From assembly GCA_029977045.1 (NCBI GenBank), contig JAPOLP010000041.1, positions 1-15,194 on the forward strand: a stretch of DNA of 15,194 nt, read 5' to 3'. The translations under genes were made by a program, and so were the position numbers. How positions within the stretch are numbered: position 1 is the stretch's first letter; each line of letters begins with the position of its first letter. The DNA is from Planctomycetota bacterium (lineage in GTDB: Bacteria > Planctomycetota > Planctomycetia > Planctomycetales > Planctomycetaceae). A model generated the notes under the pieces. The model was not told where the DNA came from, searched no databases, and saw only the letters and a list, made by a program, of their open reading frames with translations. Shown in pieces: positions 6,050 to 14,356 of the stretch.

Positions 6050-7759
6050 GTGGCGTATCTCAAGATTCTTCAAGGCGCAGACGCCGGCAGAATGCTCTCG
6101 CTCGATGGCGAGCGGATAGTTTTTGGCCGGCATCCCAGTTGCGACGTTGTTCTTGAAGACGGTGCCGTCAGCCGGCAGCACGCACAGATCGTCCAGCTCC
6201 ACGGCAGCTACTACCTCGAAGACCTGCGAAGCCGGAACGGCACTCAGGTGAACGATTCCGACGTTGTCGAGCCGAAGCTGCTGAATGACGGCGACATTCT
6301 GCGAGTCTGCGACTTTGCGTACAGCTTTGTTGAGTCTGGAAGTTCTACGGATCTCTTCAAGAACGATACGCAGCTCCACAATTTGAAGACGCAGTCGTCG
6401 CCCAATGCGCACTCGGTTCTTGAGACGGCTGAGTTGGAAACGGATTCGCAGGAGCGATCCTCGATCATTTCGAGCATCGATGCGCGGTCCGGTTCCGGCG
6501 TGCGTTTGAGTGTGAAGCCGGAAGTCAAGCTGCGGGCAGTCGTGGATATTGGGCAGCTGCTGCATGGCGTGCTGGATATCGACGCGGTGTTTCCGAACAT
6601 CCTTGAGGCGCTGTTTCGCCTCTACCCACAGTCGGATCAGGTCGTGATCATGATGGTCGACGAGCCGGGAGGCGAGCCGAAGGTCCGGGAGTTCCGGAAC
6701 CGCAAGCCCGGTGACGATTCGTTTTCCATCTCGCGCACCATCGTCAAACGAGCACTGGAATCGGGCGAGGCGATTCTCAGCGCCGATGCCAGTGATGACA
6801 GCCGTTTCGTGACGAGCGAGAGCCTCGTCGGGCTGCAGATTCGTTCGATGATGTGTGCCCCGCTGATCTCGAAAAACGACGAGAAGCTCGGGGCGATTCA
6901 GATCACGACGTTCGACCTGCGGGCGAGGTTCGATAACGACGATCTCGACCTGCTGGTGACGATCGCGTCGCAGTGCACGCTGGCGATTGAGAATGCGAAG
7001 CTGCACGAGCAGTTGCTCAAGCGCCGCGACATGGATCGCGAGCTGGAATTCGCGATGCAGGTCCAGCTCGGCTTCCTGCCGCACAAACGTCCGAAGCTCG
7101 ACGATTACGACTTCTCGGATTACTACGAAGCAGCACAGCACGTCGGAGGTGACTATTTTGATTATGTGTCCCTCCCGGACGGACGTATTGCTGTGACCGT
7201 CGCCGATGTCGCCGGGAAAGGCGTGCCGGCTGCCCTGTTGATGGCACGACTTTATTCTGCGGCACGCTATCACCTGCTGACGGCTTCGACCGTAGCTGGC
7301 GCGATGGAAGGTCTGAATTCCGAGATTTCAGTGAGCGGGCTCGGGCATCGGTTTATCACGTGCGCGCTGATGGTGATCGACCCGCAGAAGCACACCGTCA
7401 CGATGGTCAGTGCCGGCCATCTCGCTCCGATTCGTCGTGATCTCGATGGGAATACCGAACCTGTTGAAGGGGACGATACGGGGCTGCCGCTGGGCATTAT
7501 TCTGGATCAGACGTTTGTCGAGGACACGATCGAACTGAAGCCTGGCGACACCTGGGTGCTGTTTACCGATGGCGTTACTGAGGCCATGAAGCCCAATCGT
7601 GAGCTGTACGGTACGAAGCGGTTGACCGAGTTTGTGCGAACTGGACCGCTGGAGATCGGTGAGCTGGTGAAGGCCATCGTTGCTGACGTTGCCGAGTTCA
7701 CCGAGGGCCACGCCAACAGTGATGACCTGTGTCTGGTCGGTTTCCAGCGAACTCCCTGA
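6050..7759 (+). CDS. FHA-GAF-SpoIIE/PP2C serine phosphatase
   Basis: A 569-residue cytoplasmic signalling protein with three domains. The FHA domain (about 2-95) has GRHPSC (26-31), SRQHAQ (41-46) and LRSRNGTQVN (59-68), so phosphothreonine binding looks intact. A Ser/Thr-rich linker (about 97-158) leads to a GAF sensor domain (about 162-315), then a short coiled helix (316-345, KRRDMDRELEFAMQVQ). The C-terminal SpoIIE-type PP2C domain (about 355-566) keeps the metal-binding aspartates: GGDYFD (366-371), ADVAGKG (385-391), SAGH (454-457), TDGVTEA (506-512) and SDD (557-559). The reaction would be Mn/Mg-dependent removal of phosphate from Ser/Thr, as in RsbU/SpoIIE partner switching; no STAS-domain substrate gene is nearby. 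The start is GTG, supported by AGAGG six bases upstream and by the FHA domain beginning at once. DinG follows after 63 bp on the same strand. The GAF ligand cannot be told from sequence. Confidence 0.92.
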   Translation: MAYLKILQGADAGRMLSLDGERIVFGRHPSCDVVLEDGAVSRQHAQIVQLHGSYYLEDLRSRNGTQVNDSDVVEPKLLNDGDILRVCDFAYSFVESGSSTDLFKNDTQLHNLKTQSSPNAHSVLETAELETDSQERSSIISSIDARSGSGVRLSVKPEVKLRAVVDIGQLLHGVLDIDAVFPNILEALFRLYPQSDQVVIMMVDEPGGEPKVREFRNRKPGDDSFSISRTIVKRALESGEAILSADASDDSRFVTSESLVGLQIRSMMCAPLISKNDEKLGAIQITTFDLRARFDNDDLDLLVTIASQCTLAIENAKLHEQLLKRRDMDRELEFAMQVQLGFLPHKRPKLDDYDFSDYYEAAQHVGGDYFDYVSLPDGRIAVTVADVAGKGVPAALLMARLYSAARYHLLTASTVAGAMEGLNSEISVSGLGHRFITCALMVIDPQKHTVTMVSAGHLAPIRRDLDGNTEPVEGDDTGLPLGIILDQTFVEDTIELKPGDTWVLFTDGVTEAMKPNRELYGTKRLTEFVRTGPLEIGELVKAIVADVAEFTEGHANSDDLCLVGFQRTP

Positions 7760-7822
7760 CGTACCGCCCGTGCCCGATCGGCTTGCAGTGCAGTAGCCGG
7801 CGGAGCTGGAGAACTGAGTCGA

Positions 7823-9832
7823 ATGGAACTCGACGTTGAGTCAATTCTGGGAGACGACGGCACAGTCTCCCGGCGGCTGAGGAACTACGAAAGCCGCCCT
7901 GAGCAGCTCGAAATGGCGCAGGCCGTTGAGCGGGCAATTCGTGAGAAGAGTCATCTGGTCGTTGAGGCGGGAACCGGTGTCGGCAAAAGCTTCGCCTACC
8001 TGGTCCCTGCGATCCTCTATGCGACGGCAGACCAGGGAAAGCCGACGCCTGGCAGCGAAGATGGCACGGCGACCGAAGGTGCGAAGCCCAAACGCAAACG
8101 GGTCGTCATCTCGACGCATACGATCAGCCTGCAGGAGCAGCTGTTTCATCGCGATATTCCATTCCTGAATTCGTCGCTGCCGGTCGAATTCTCGTCGGTG
8201 CTGGTCAAAGGCCGCTCAAACTACATGAGTCTGCGGCGGATGATGGGGGCAATTGAGCGTTCGGACTCGCTCTATTCCGATCCGCAGGAAGTCCGGCAGC
8301 TCGAAGACATTGTCGAGTGGTCAAAGACGACAAAAGACGGCAGCCGGTCGGACCTTTCGTTCCGCCCGTTGTCGACCGTCTGGGATGAAGTGCAAAGCGA
8401 GCACGGCAACTGCCTCGGCAAGCACTGTGACTTTTACGAGGACTGCTACTACTTCCAGGCTCGCCGCCGTGTCTGGAACGCGGACATTCTGGTCGTCAAT
8501 CACGCGCTGTTTTTCTCAGACCTCGCTCTGCGGCGCGAAGGCGTTTCAATCCTGCCTGACTACGATGTCGTCATCCTCGACGAAGCGCACACGGTCGAAG
8601 GTGTTGCTGGCGACCATCTTGGGCTGTCCGTCTCCAGCGGCCAGGTCGAGTATCTGCTCAACCGTCTGTACAACGACCGGACGAACAAGGGCCTGCTGGT
8701 TACGCACGGACTCGGCCAGTGCCAGCAGCTCGTGATGCGGCTGCGGATGCTGTACGACGACTTCTTCGCGGCACTGGCACACTGGAAAGAGTCGAAGTGC
8801 CCGCCCAACGGTCGCGTCCGCAAGGCCGTCGAGATCGCGAACGAACTGACGCCCGAGCTGCGGCGGCTGGGCATCGAGATCGGGCAGGCATCGGAAGAAA
8901 TTGACGCGGAAGAGAAGCGAGTCGAGCTGAAGGCCGGCGGCGAACGCTGCTCGATGCTGGCAGTCAGCCTCGAAGCCTGGATGAAGCAGACCGAGGACGA
9001 TTCGGTCTACTGGATCGAGCAGACCATGGGCCGGCGGAGTAACACGAAGCTGGTGTCCTGCCCGATCGAAGTCGCTCCGGTTCTGCGTGAAGAACTCTTC
9101 AACCAGGTTGACACGGTTGTCCTGACAAGCGCCACGCTGGCCATCGGGCACGAGAACTTCGACTTCTTCAAAAGCCGCATCGGACTCGACAAGGCGATCG
9201 AATTGAAGCTCGGCAGCCCGTTCGATTACCAGCGTCAGGCACAGTTGATCGTCAACTCGCGGATGCCGGACCCGACAAGCAAAGCCGCCGAATTCGAGGC
9301 AGCCGTCTGCGAACAGATCAAACGGCATGTCGGGCACACGTCCGGTCGGGCGTTCGTCCTCTTCACGAGCTACCGCCTGCTGAAGAACTGCGCGTCGCGA
9401 CTGGGAAGCTGGTTCGCTTCAAACGGCATCTCGCTCTACAGCCAGGGTGAGGGGATGCCGCGTAACCAGATGCTCGAAAAATTCCGTAACGATCCGGCAG
9501 CGGTCCTCTTCGGAGCCGACAGCTTCTGGCAGGGCGTTGACGTGCAGGGTGAAGCGCTGCAGAACGTCATCATCACCAAGTTGCCGTTCAGCGTGCCGGA
9601 TCAGCCACTGCTGGAAGCCCGCGTCGAAGCCATCCGAGCCCGCGGCGGCAACCCGTTCATGGAGTATCAGGTCCCCGAGGCGATTATCAAGTTGAAGCAA
9701 GGCTTCGGTCGCTTGATCCGTTCCCGCCAGGACACCGGCCAGGTCGTGATCCTCGACCCCCGCGTCCGCACGAAACCGTACGGCCGCCTCTTCCTGGAGA
9801 GTCTGCCTGAATGCGACATGGTCTGGGAGTGA
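7823..9832 (+). CDS. dinG: DinG/XPD-family superfamily 2 ATP-dependent helicase
   Basis: A 669-residue helicase. Motifs in order: Walker A GTGVGKS (50-56), STHTISLQEQ (97-106, motif Ia), DEAH (253-256), TSATL (435-439, motif III), FGADSFWQGVDV (563-574, motif V) and QGFGRLIRS (626-634, motif VI). Family knowledge: DinG and relatives unwind DNA 5' to 3' and resolve D-loops, R-loops or forks, usually with a 4Fe-4S cluster held by four cysteines. Three lie in C197-x4-C202-x5-C208, but the expected first ligand after KGRxNY is Ser136 (NYMSLRR), so the cluster may be altered or absent. A charged insert, about 70-93, follows Walker A. The ATG at 7823 has GGAG 11 bases upstream, further than usual. 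It may share a transcript with the phosphatase 63 bp upstream. Its TGA abuts the stop of the convergent DUF1501 gene with no spacer. Chain-type assignment within the DinG/YoaA group is tentative. Confidence 0.9.
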   Translation: MELDVESILGDDGTVSRRLRNYESRPEQLEMAQAVERAIREKSHLVVEAGTGVGKSFAYLVPAILYATADQGKPTPGSEDGTATEGAKPKRKRVVISTHTISLQEQLFHRDIPFLNSSLPVEFSSVLVKGRSNYMSLRRMMGAIERSDSLYSDPQEVRQLEDIVEWSKTTKDGSRSDLSFRPLSTVWDEVQSEHGNCLGKHCDFYEDCYYFQARRRVWNADILVVNHALFFSDLALRREGVSILPDYDVVILDEAHTVEGVAGDHLGLSVSSGQVEYLLNRLYNDRTNKGLLVTHGLGQCQQLVMRLRMLYDDFFAALAHWKESKCPPNGRVRKAVEIANELTPELRRLGIEIGQASEEIDAEEKRVELKAGGERCSMLAVSLEAWMKQTEDDSVYWIEQTMGRRSNTKLVSCPIEVAPVLREELFNQVDTVVLTSATLAIGHENFDFFKSRIGLDKAIELKLGSPFDYQRQAQLIVNSRMPDPTSKAAEFEAAVCEQIKRHVGHTSGRAFVLFTSYRLLKNCASRLGSWFASNGISLYSQGEGMPRNQMLEKFRNDPAAVLFGADSFWQGVDVQGEALQNVIITKLPFSVPDQPLLEARVEAIRARGGNPFMEYQVPEAIIKLKQGFGRLIRSRQDTGQVVILDPRVRTKPYGRLFLESLPECDMVWE

Positions 9833-11248
9833 CTACGCCAGGATGTCCGGCACGACCTCGCCGTGGATGTCGGTCAGTCGGTAATGGCGTCCCTGGAACT
9901 TGAACGTGAGACGTTCGTGGTCGATGCCGAGCTGGTGCAGGATGGTGGCGTGGAGGTCGTGGACGCTGACGGGGTTCTCGGCGATGTTGTAGCCGTAGTC
10001 GTCTGTCTTTCCGTATGAGACGCCGCCCTTGATGCCGCCGCCGGCCATCCAGATGCTGAAGCAGCGCGGGTGGTGATCGCGACCGTAGGCTTTCTCGCCG
10101 AGGTCTCCCTGACAGTAGACGGTACGACCGAATTCACCGCCCCAGACGATCAGCGTCTCGTCAAGCAGGCCGCGCTGTTTCAGGTCCTTGATCAGAGCGG
10201 CGGTCGGCTGGTCGGTCTCTTTGCAGCGCTGTCGCAGTTGGCCCGGCAGTCCACCGTGCGTGTCCCAGCCGCGGTGGAAAAGTTGCACGAAGCGGACGCC
10301 CTGCTCGGATAGCCGCCGCGCAAGCAGCACGTTGTAGGCGTACGTGCCCGGCTTTCGAGCATCCTCGCCGTACAGATCGAACGTGCTCTCCGGTTCGGTG
10401 CTCAGATCGGTCAGTTCTGGCACTGACGTCTGCATCCGGAACGCCATCTCATACTGCGCGATCCGAGTGCTGATTTCCGGGTCGCCGAACTCGTCGAGGT
10501 GCATTCGGTTGAGGGCCCCCAAATGGTCGAGCGTCCGGCGTCGCAGCGAGTTACTGACGCCGTCCGGATTGTTCAGAAAGAGCACGGGATCCTTGCCGGA
10601 ACGGAACCGAACTCCCTGATGCTGCGACGGCAGAAAACCCGCTCCCCAGAGCCGGTCGTAGAGTGCCTGGCCGGTTCGGTTAGAAGTCATCGCGACGTAG
10701 GCCGGCAGATTCTGGTTCTCGCTGCCGAGTCCGTAACTCAGCCAGGCGCCAATGCTCGGTCGACCGGCGATCTGGAAACCGGTCTGAAAGAACGTGATCG
10801 CCGGGTCGTGGTTGATTGCTTCGGTGTGCATCGAGCGAATGATTGCGATGTCATCCGCGACCTCACCCAGACGCGGCAGCAACTCGGCATTAAATTCCTG
10901 GCCGCTTTCGCCAAAGCGATCGAACTTGAAGATCGATCGGGCTACCGGAAACGAACTCTGCCCCGCCGTCATGCCGGTCAGCCGCTGGCCGTTGAAAACG
11001 GACTCGGGAACCTCCTGACCGTGCACGTCGTTCAGATGCGGCTTGTAATCATAGAGGTCGTGCTGCGGCGGGCCTCCGCTTTGAAAGAGGTAGATCACGC
11101 GCTTCGCTTTGGGAGCAATCGACTGATAGTCTGCTGCCGTCAGTAACTCCGGATTGAGCAGCGAAGCCAGCGCGATACCGCTCAGTCCACTGGACGTACT
11201 GGCCAGAAAGTCGCGGCGCGTTGCTGTCGAGTTGGGTTTGTTTGTCAT
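9833..11248 (-). CDS. Tat-exported DUF1501 protein (sulfatase-like fold)
   Basis: A 471-residue protein with a twin-arginine signal: TRRDFL at residues 10-15 followed by a mildly hydrophobic stretch to about 31, implying folded export. The DUF1501 body shows QSGGPPQHDLYDYKP (56-70), INHDP (145-149), GWDTHG (327-332), WGGEFGRT (369-376) and GRDHHP (389-394). These are Asp/His-rich motifs placed like the metal site of the alkaline-phosphatase/sulfatase superfamily. The family has no settled biochemical role; it is greatly expanded in planctomycetes and almost always paired with PSD1 (DUF1549/DUF1553) genes, as here. The ATG at 11248 lies 4 bp after the stop of the PSD1 gene, so translation is probably coupled; GGGAA eight bases upstream lies in the end of that gene. 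Its stop (9833-9835) directly abuts the DinG stop. Full-length; no key motif is missing. Hydrolase activity is plausible but unproven. Confidence 0.93.
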   Translation of the reverse strand: MTNKPNSTATRRDFLASTSSGLSGIALASLLNPELLTAADYQSIAPKAKRVIYLFQSGGPPQHDLYDYKPHLNDVHGQEVPESVFNGQRLTGMTAGQSSFPVARSIFKFDRFGESGQEFNAELLPRLGEVADDIAIIRSMHTEAINHDPAITFFQTGFQIAGRPSIGAWLSYGLGSENQNLPAYVAMTSNRTGQALYDRLWGAGFLPSQHQGVRFRSGKDPVLFLNNPDGVSNSLRRRTLDHLGALNRMHLDEFGDPEISTRIAQYEMAFRMQTSVPELTDLSTEPESTFDLYGEDARKPGTYAYNVLLARRLSEQGVRFVQLFHRGWDTHGGLPGQLRQRCKETDQPTAALIKDLKQRGLLDETLIVWGGEFGRTVYCQGDLGEKAYGRDHHPRCFSIWMAGGGIKGGVSYGKTDDYGYNIAENPVSVHDLHATILHQLGIDHERLTFKFQGRHYRLTDIHGEVVPDILA

Positions 11249-11252
11249 CGAT

Positions 11253-14200
11253 CTATTCCCGTGTGATGACTTCGTCGAGGTTCAACAGAACGTTGGCGAA
11301 AGCTGTGTAAGCCGCGATTTCGGCGGCCTCGAACTCAGTGTTCTTCGCCGACTCGCCGGTGCTGATCAGCCGGTCGGCCTCCTTCGGCGCCCGCGAGAAC
11401 TCGTCGCGGTACTGCTCCAGTGCCGCATTCAGGACATCGCGTTCGTGAGCCATCGGCGTTCGAGCGGTCACGGAGCGGAAACCGAATCCGAGCGGGTCGC
11501 TGCCGCCTTCCTTGAGCATTCGGACGGCGAAGTGACGGGCACTCTCGACGAAGCCGGTTTCGTTGAGCAGCGTCAAAGCCTGCAGCGGCGTGTTGGTCTG
11601 CTTGCGTTTTACCCAGCAGGCTTCGCGGTCAGCGGCATCGAAGACTGCCATGGCCGGAGGTGCGATCGTGCGTTTCCAGATGGTGTAGAGACTTCGCCGA
11701 TAGAGGTCATCGCCCTTTGACTGTCGGTACTTCATGCCCATGCTCATCTCTTCCCACAGGTTCGCGGGCTGATACGGACTGACCGAAGGGCCGCCGATTC
11801 GCTCCTTCAGGAGCCCGGATACAAACAATGCCTGATCCCGGAGAGCGTGCCCGGTCAGGCGAATTCTTGGTCCGCGAGCGAGCAACCGGTTTTCGGGGTC
11901 TTTTTCGAGCAGCTCTGACGTCACTCGCGACGACTGACGGTAAGCCCGGCTGGTCATAATCAGCTTCTGCATCGCGGCAACGTCCCAGCCGCTGCGAACG
12001 AACTCGGTGGCCAGCCAGTCGAGCAGTTCCGGATGGCTCGGCGGATCGCCCTGTACGCCGAAGTCTTCCGCCGTTTTGACGAGCCCCGTACCAAAATACT
12101 TCTGCCAGTAACGATTCACCGCGACGCGAGCCGTCAGCGGGTGCTCAGGCGAAACGAGCCACTTCGCGAAACCCAGGCGGTTGCGAGGCAGCGACTCGTC
12201 CATCGGCGGGAATTCCGCGATTGTGCCTCGCGGAGCCTGCTCGCCGTACGCGTGATAGACGCCGCGTTTGCGGATGAACGACGGCGTCGGGTCAGCCGCT
12301 TCCTGCATGACCATGACCGTCGGCAGCGTTGCCCGGTACGCTTCGAGTTCTTCGCGAAGCTTCACATAGCGAGCGTACTCCGGTGTCGTCTTTGTCCGCG
12401 AGAACGCCTGCCGTTTAGGACCGCCGAACGTTGCTGCGAGAATCGCGACTTCTTCTGGCCACAACGTCGCTTCGTAAAGCCTCAATTCGCGAATTGCTCC
12501 CGTGAAGTTCGTGACTCCGGGCCGAATCCCGCTACCAAGAACCAGAGGCCGATTCGCACTGACACCGCCAACGTTGCTGTTGGTGTTGTAAGTGACCTCG
12601 GTCTCGGTGGGCCGACCGTTGAGATAGATCAACTGGCCGTTGGCGCTTTGCGAAGCGTCGTTGGTCAGCGTGACGTGGACCCATTCGTCTTTCGCCAGTC
12701 GATGCCTCGTTGTCACGCGACCGGCACCGGCGACCCAGCGAGTGATCAGGTCGAACTGAATGCGACCGTCGTCGACGAGTGAGATTTCGATTCCGGGACG
12801 AGTCGTGCCGCCGTTCTGTCGCGACAGAATCACGCTGTCGCTCAGCGAGTCCGGCCGCAGCCAGAACGAGATGCTGAATGCCGAGTTGGCTCGTAGCGAG
12901 AGCGACTTGCTCTGACCGGAAAGCTCGATCGAGGACTCACCATCGAGCACCAGAGCCTTGCCTTCAAACGCTGGATTGCCCTTCAGCTCGGCCATCCCTG
13001 CCGGCGCCTTGTCGAGCGGATAACGGTGAGCCAGCTTCCGGTCGATCAGCGGTCCGCCGTTCTGTGGCTCTCCCGTCGGAGCAAGTGCCGCGGTCGCGTC
13101 CGCAAGTTCCCGCTCCTTTGCGGCCAGTTCCACCTGCTGGTCCTTAGTTGGAGCAATGATGACGGGCTCGGAGTTGCCTTCTTTGATCGCGCGTCCGGCT
13201 TCCGGGATGCTGTTGAAGAAGCCAATCATCCCGTAGTAGTCGCGTTGTGTGATCGGGTCGTACTTGTGATCGTGGCAGCGGGCGCAGCTCAGTGTCAGCC
13301 CCATCCACAGGGTCCCGGTCGTCTCGATGCGGTCGACAGCGTTCTCCAGCAGAAACTCCTCGACGACGAGTCCGGCCTCTGAGTTGTACCGGTGATTGCG
13401 GTTGAAGCCGGTCGCGATCGTCTGTTCGAGTGTCGCGTCCGGCAACAGGTCGCCCGCGAGCTGCTCGATGGTGAACTGGTCGAACGGCATCTTTGAGTTG
13501 TAAGCGTCGATCACCCAGTCGCGCCATCGCCACTGATAACGCGGCCCATCGAACTGGTAGCCGTCCGTATCGGCATAACGGGCCGCATCGAGCCACGGCA
13601 GCGCCATCGTCTCGCCGTAGCGAGGCGACTCCATCAGTCGATCGATCAGCGCTTCCCAGGCAGCGTCGCCGTCTTTCTGGTACGCCGCGGCAAACGCGTC
13701 GACTTCTTCGACGGTCGGCGGCAAGCCAGTCAGGTCAAGCGTTGCCCTCCGGATCAGTCGCTCCGGACTGGCTTCAGGAGAAAACGACAGCCCGGCCTTC
13801 GCGAGCCGTTTAGCAACAAACGCGTCGATTGGATGCCGCGCGAGCTCGTTGTGAGGAACGTCGGGGCGCTGGGGAGCGACGAACGCCCAGTGCTTCGCCC
13901 ACTTGGCACCCTCTGCGATCCAGCGTTTGAGCGTGTCTTTCTCTGCTGGCGACAGCGTGAGCTTGCTGTCCGGCGGCGGCATGACGTCGTCGTCGCCGTC
14001 GATACGCTGCAGCAGGACGCTCTTCTTCACATCGCCCGGCACGACTGCGAAGTGGCCCCCGAGGTCCGCCGTCGCCCCGTCCAGAGTATCCAGCCGCAGT
14101 CCGGCATCCCGCTTCTCAACATCCGGCCCGTGACAGGGGAAACATTTGTCCGAGAGAATCGGACGCACATCGCGATTGAAGTCAACGTCGGCGGCGACCG

Positions 14201-14258
14201 CTGGGCAGAGCGTGAGCGCGAAAAGGAAGCAGAAGACAATGCCGGTGAGTCGTGTCAT
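11253..14258 (-). CDS. PSD1 cytochrome protein: cyt c + DUF1549 + LamG + DUF1553
   Basis: A 1001-residue exported protein. A signal peptide covers residues 1-23 (hydrophobic core 5-20, cleavage near AVAAD). A planctomycete-type cytochrome c domain (about 25-120) has CFPCH at 39-43 and candidate axial Met93 in DVMPPP. DUF1549 (about 143-352) contains a second heme-type motif, CARCH (325-329), in CARCHDHKYDPI. A LamG/ConA-like domain (about 409-610) follows, then DUF1553 (about 690-950), with HPLTARVAVNRYWQKYFG and KRKQTNTPLQAL. Family knowledge: these proteins pair with DUF1501 and are thought to act in redox-linked polysaccharide or sulfated-glycan degradation, still unproven; LamG would bind sugar. 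The ATG at 14258 is chosen because it starts the signal peptide and has GGAG 10 bases upstream. The frame stays open to a TTG at 14360 overlapping the M32 stop, but that adds 34 non-secretory residues. It is the first gene of a two-gene operon. Confidence 0.93.
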   Translation of the reverse strand: MTRLTGIVFCFLFALTLCPAVAADVDFNRDVRPILSDKCFPCHGPDVEKRDAGLRLDTLDGATADLGGHFAVVPGDVKKSVLLQRIDGDDDVMPPPDSKLTLSPAEKDTLKRWIAEGAKWAKHWAFVAPQRPDVPHNELARHPIDAFVAKRLAKAGLSFSPEASPERLIRRATLDLTGLPPTVEEVDAFAAAYQKDGDAAWEALIDRLMESPRYGETMALPWLDAARYADTDGYQFDGPRYQWRWRDWVIDAYNSKMPFDQFTIEQLAGDLLPDATLEQTIATGFNRNHRYNSEAGLVVEEFLLENAVDRIETTGTLWMGLTLSCARCHDHKYDPITQRDYYGMIGFFNSIPEAGRAIKEGNSEPVIIAPTKDQQVELAAKERELADATAALAPTGEPQNGGPLIDRKLAHRYPLDKAPAGMAELKGNPAFEGKALVLDGESSIELSGQSKSLSLRANSAFSISFWLRPDSLSDSVILSRQNGGTTRPGIEISLVDDGRIQFDLITRWVAGAGRVTTRHRLAKDEWVHVTLTNDASQSANGQLIYLNGRPTETEVTYNTNSNVGGVSANRPLVLGSGIRPGVTNFTGAIRELRLYEATLWPEEVAILAATFGGPKRQAFSRTKTTPEYARYVKLREELEAYRATLPTVMVMQEAADPTPSFIRKRGVYHAYGEQAPRGTIAEFPPMDESLPRNRLGFAKWLVSPEHPLTARVAVNRYWQKYFGTGLVKTAEDFGVQGDPPSHPELLDWLATEFVRSGWDVAAMQKLIMTSRAYRQSSRVTSELLEKDPENRLLARGPRIRLTGHALRDQALFVSGLLKERIGGPSVSPYQPANLWEEMSMGMKYRQSKGDDLYRRSLYTIWKRTIAPPAMAVFDAADREACWVKRKQTNTPLQALTLLNETGFVESARHFAVRMLKEGGSDPLGFGFRSVTARTPMAHERDVLNAALEQYRDEFSRAPKEADRLISTGESAKNTEFEAAEIAAYTAFANVLLNLDEVITRE

Positions 14259-14324
14259 GCGGCGGCAACTCCGGAAAGTCATTGAACGAAGGGGCTGTGA
14301 AACAGCGGGCTCCAGAAGCCTGGC

Positions 14325-14353
14325 ATTGTAGCGGCAATGTCGCAGCCGCTCAC
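14325..14353 (-). promoter_or_regulatory. Sigma-70-like promoter candidate for the PSD1-DUF1501 operon
   Basis: Reading the minus strand, GTGAGC (complement of 14348-14353), a 17-bp spacer and TACAAT (complement of 14325-14330) match the consensus at 3 of 6 and 5 of 6. This gives a leader of about 60 nt before the ATG at 14258. A CATTG/CAATG dyad (14324-14339) overlaps the -10; it could be an operator or, alternatively, a weak 3' hairpin of the M32 gene. Confidence 0.4.
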
Positions 14354-14356
14354 CGA

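Noticed and set aside
4625..7273. Long open frames antisense to the trkA-like gene (4625-5869) and the phosphatase gene (5978-7273)
   Set aside because: The opposite strands encode clear, motif-complete proteins. The antisense translations show no domain and are rich in Arg/His/Gln, as expected for shadow frames in GC-rich DNA.
7779..7799. CGGCT/AGCCG hairpin between the phosphatase and dinG genes
   Set aside because: A 5-bp stem with an 11-base loop is too weak to call a terminator; chance is likely.
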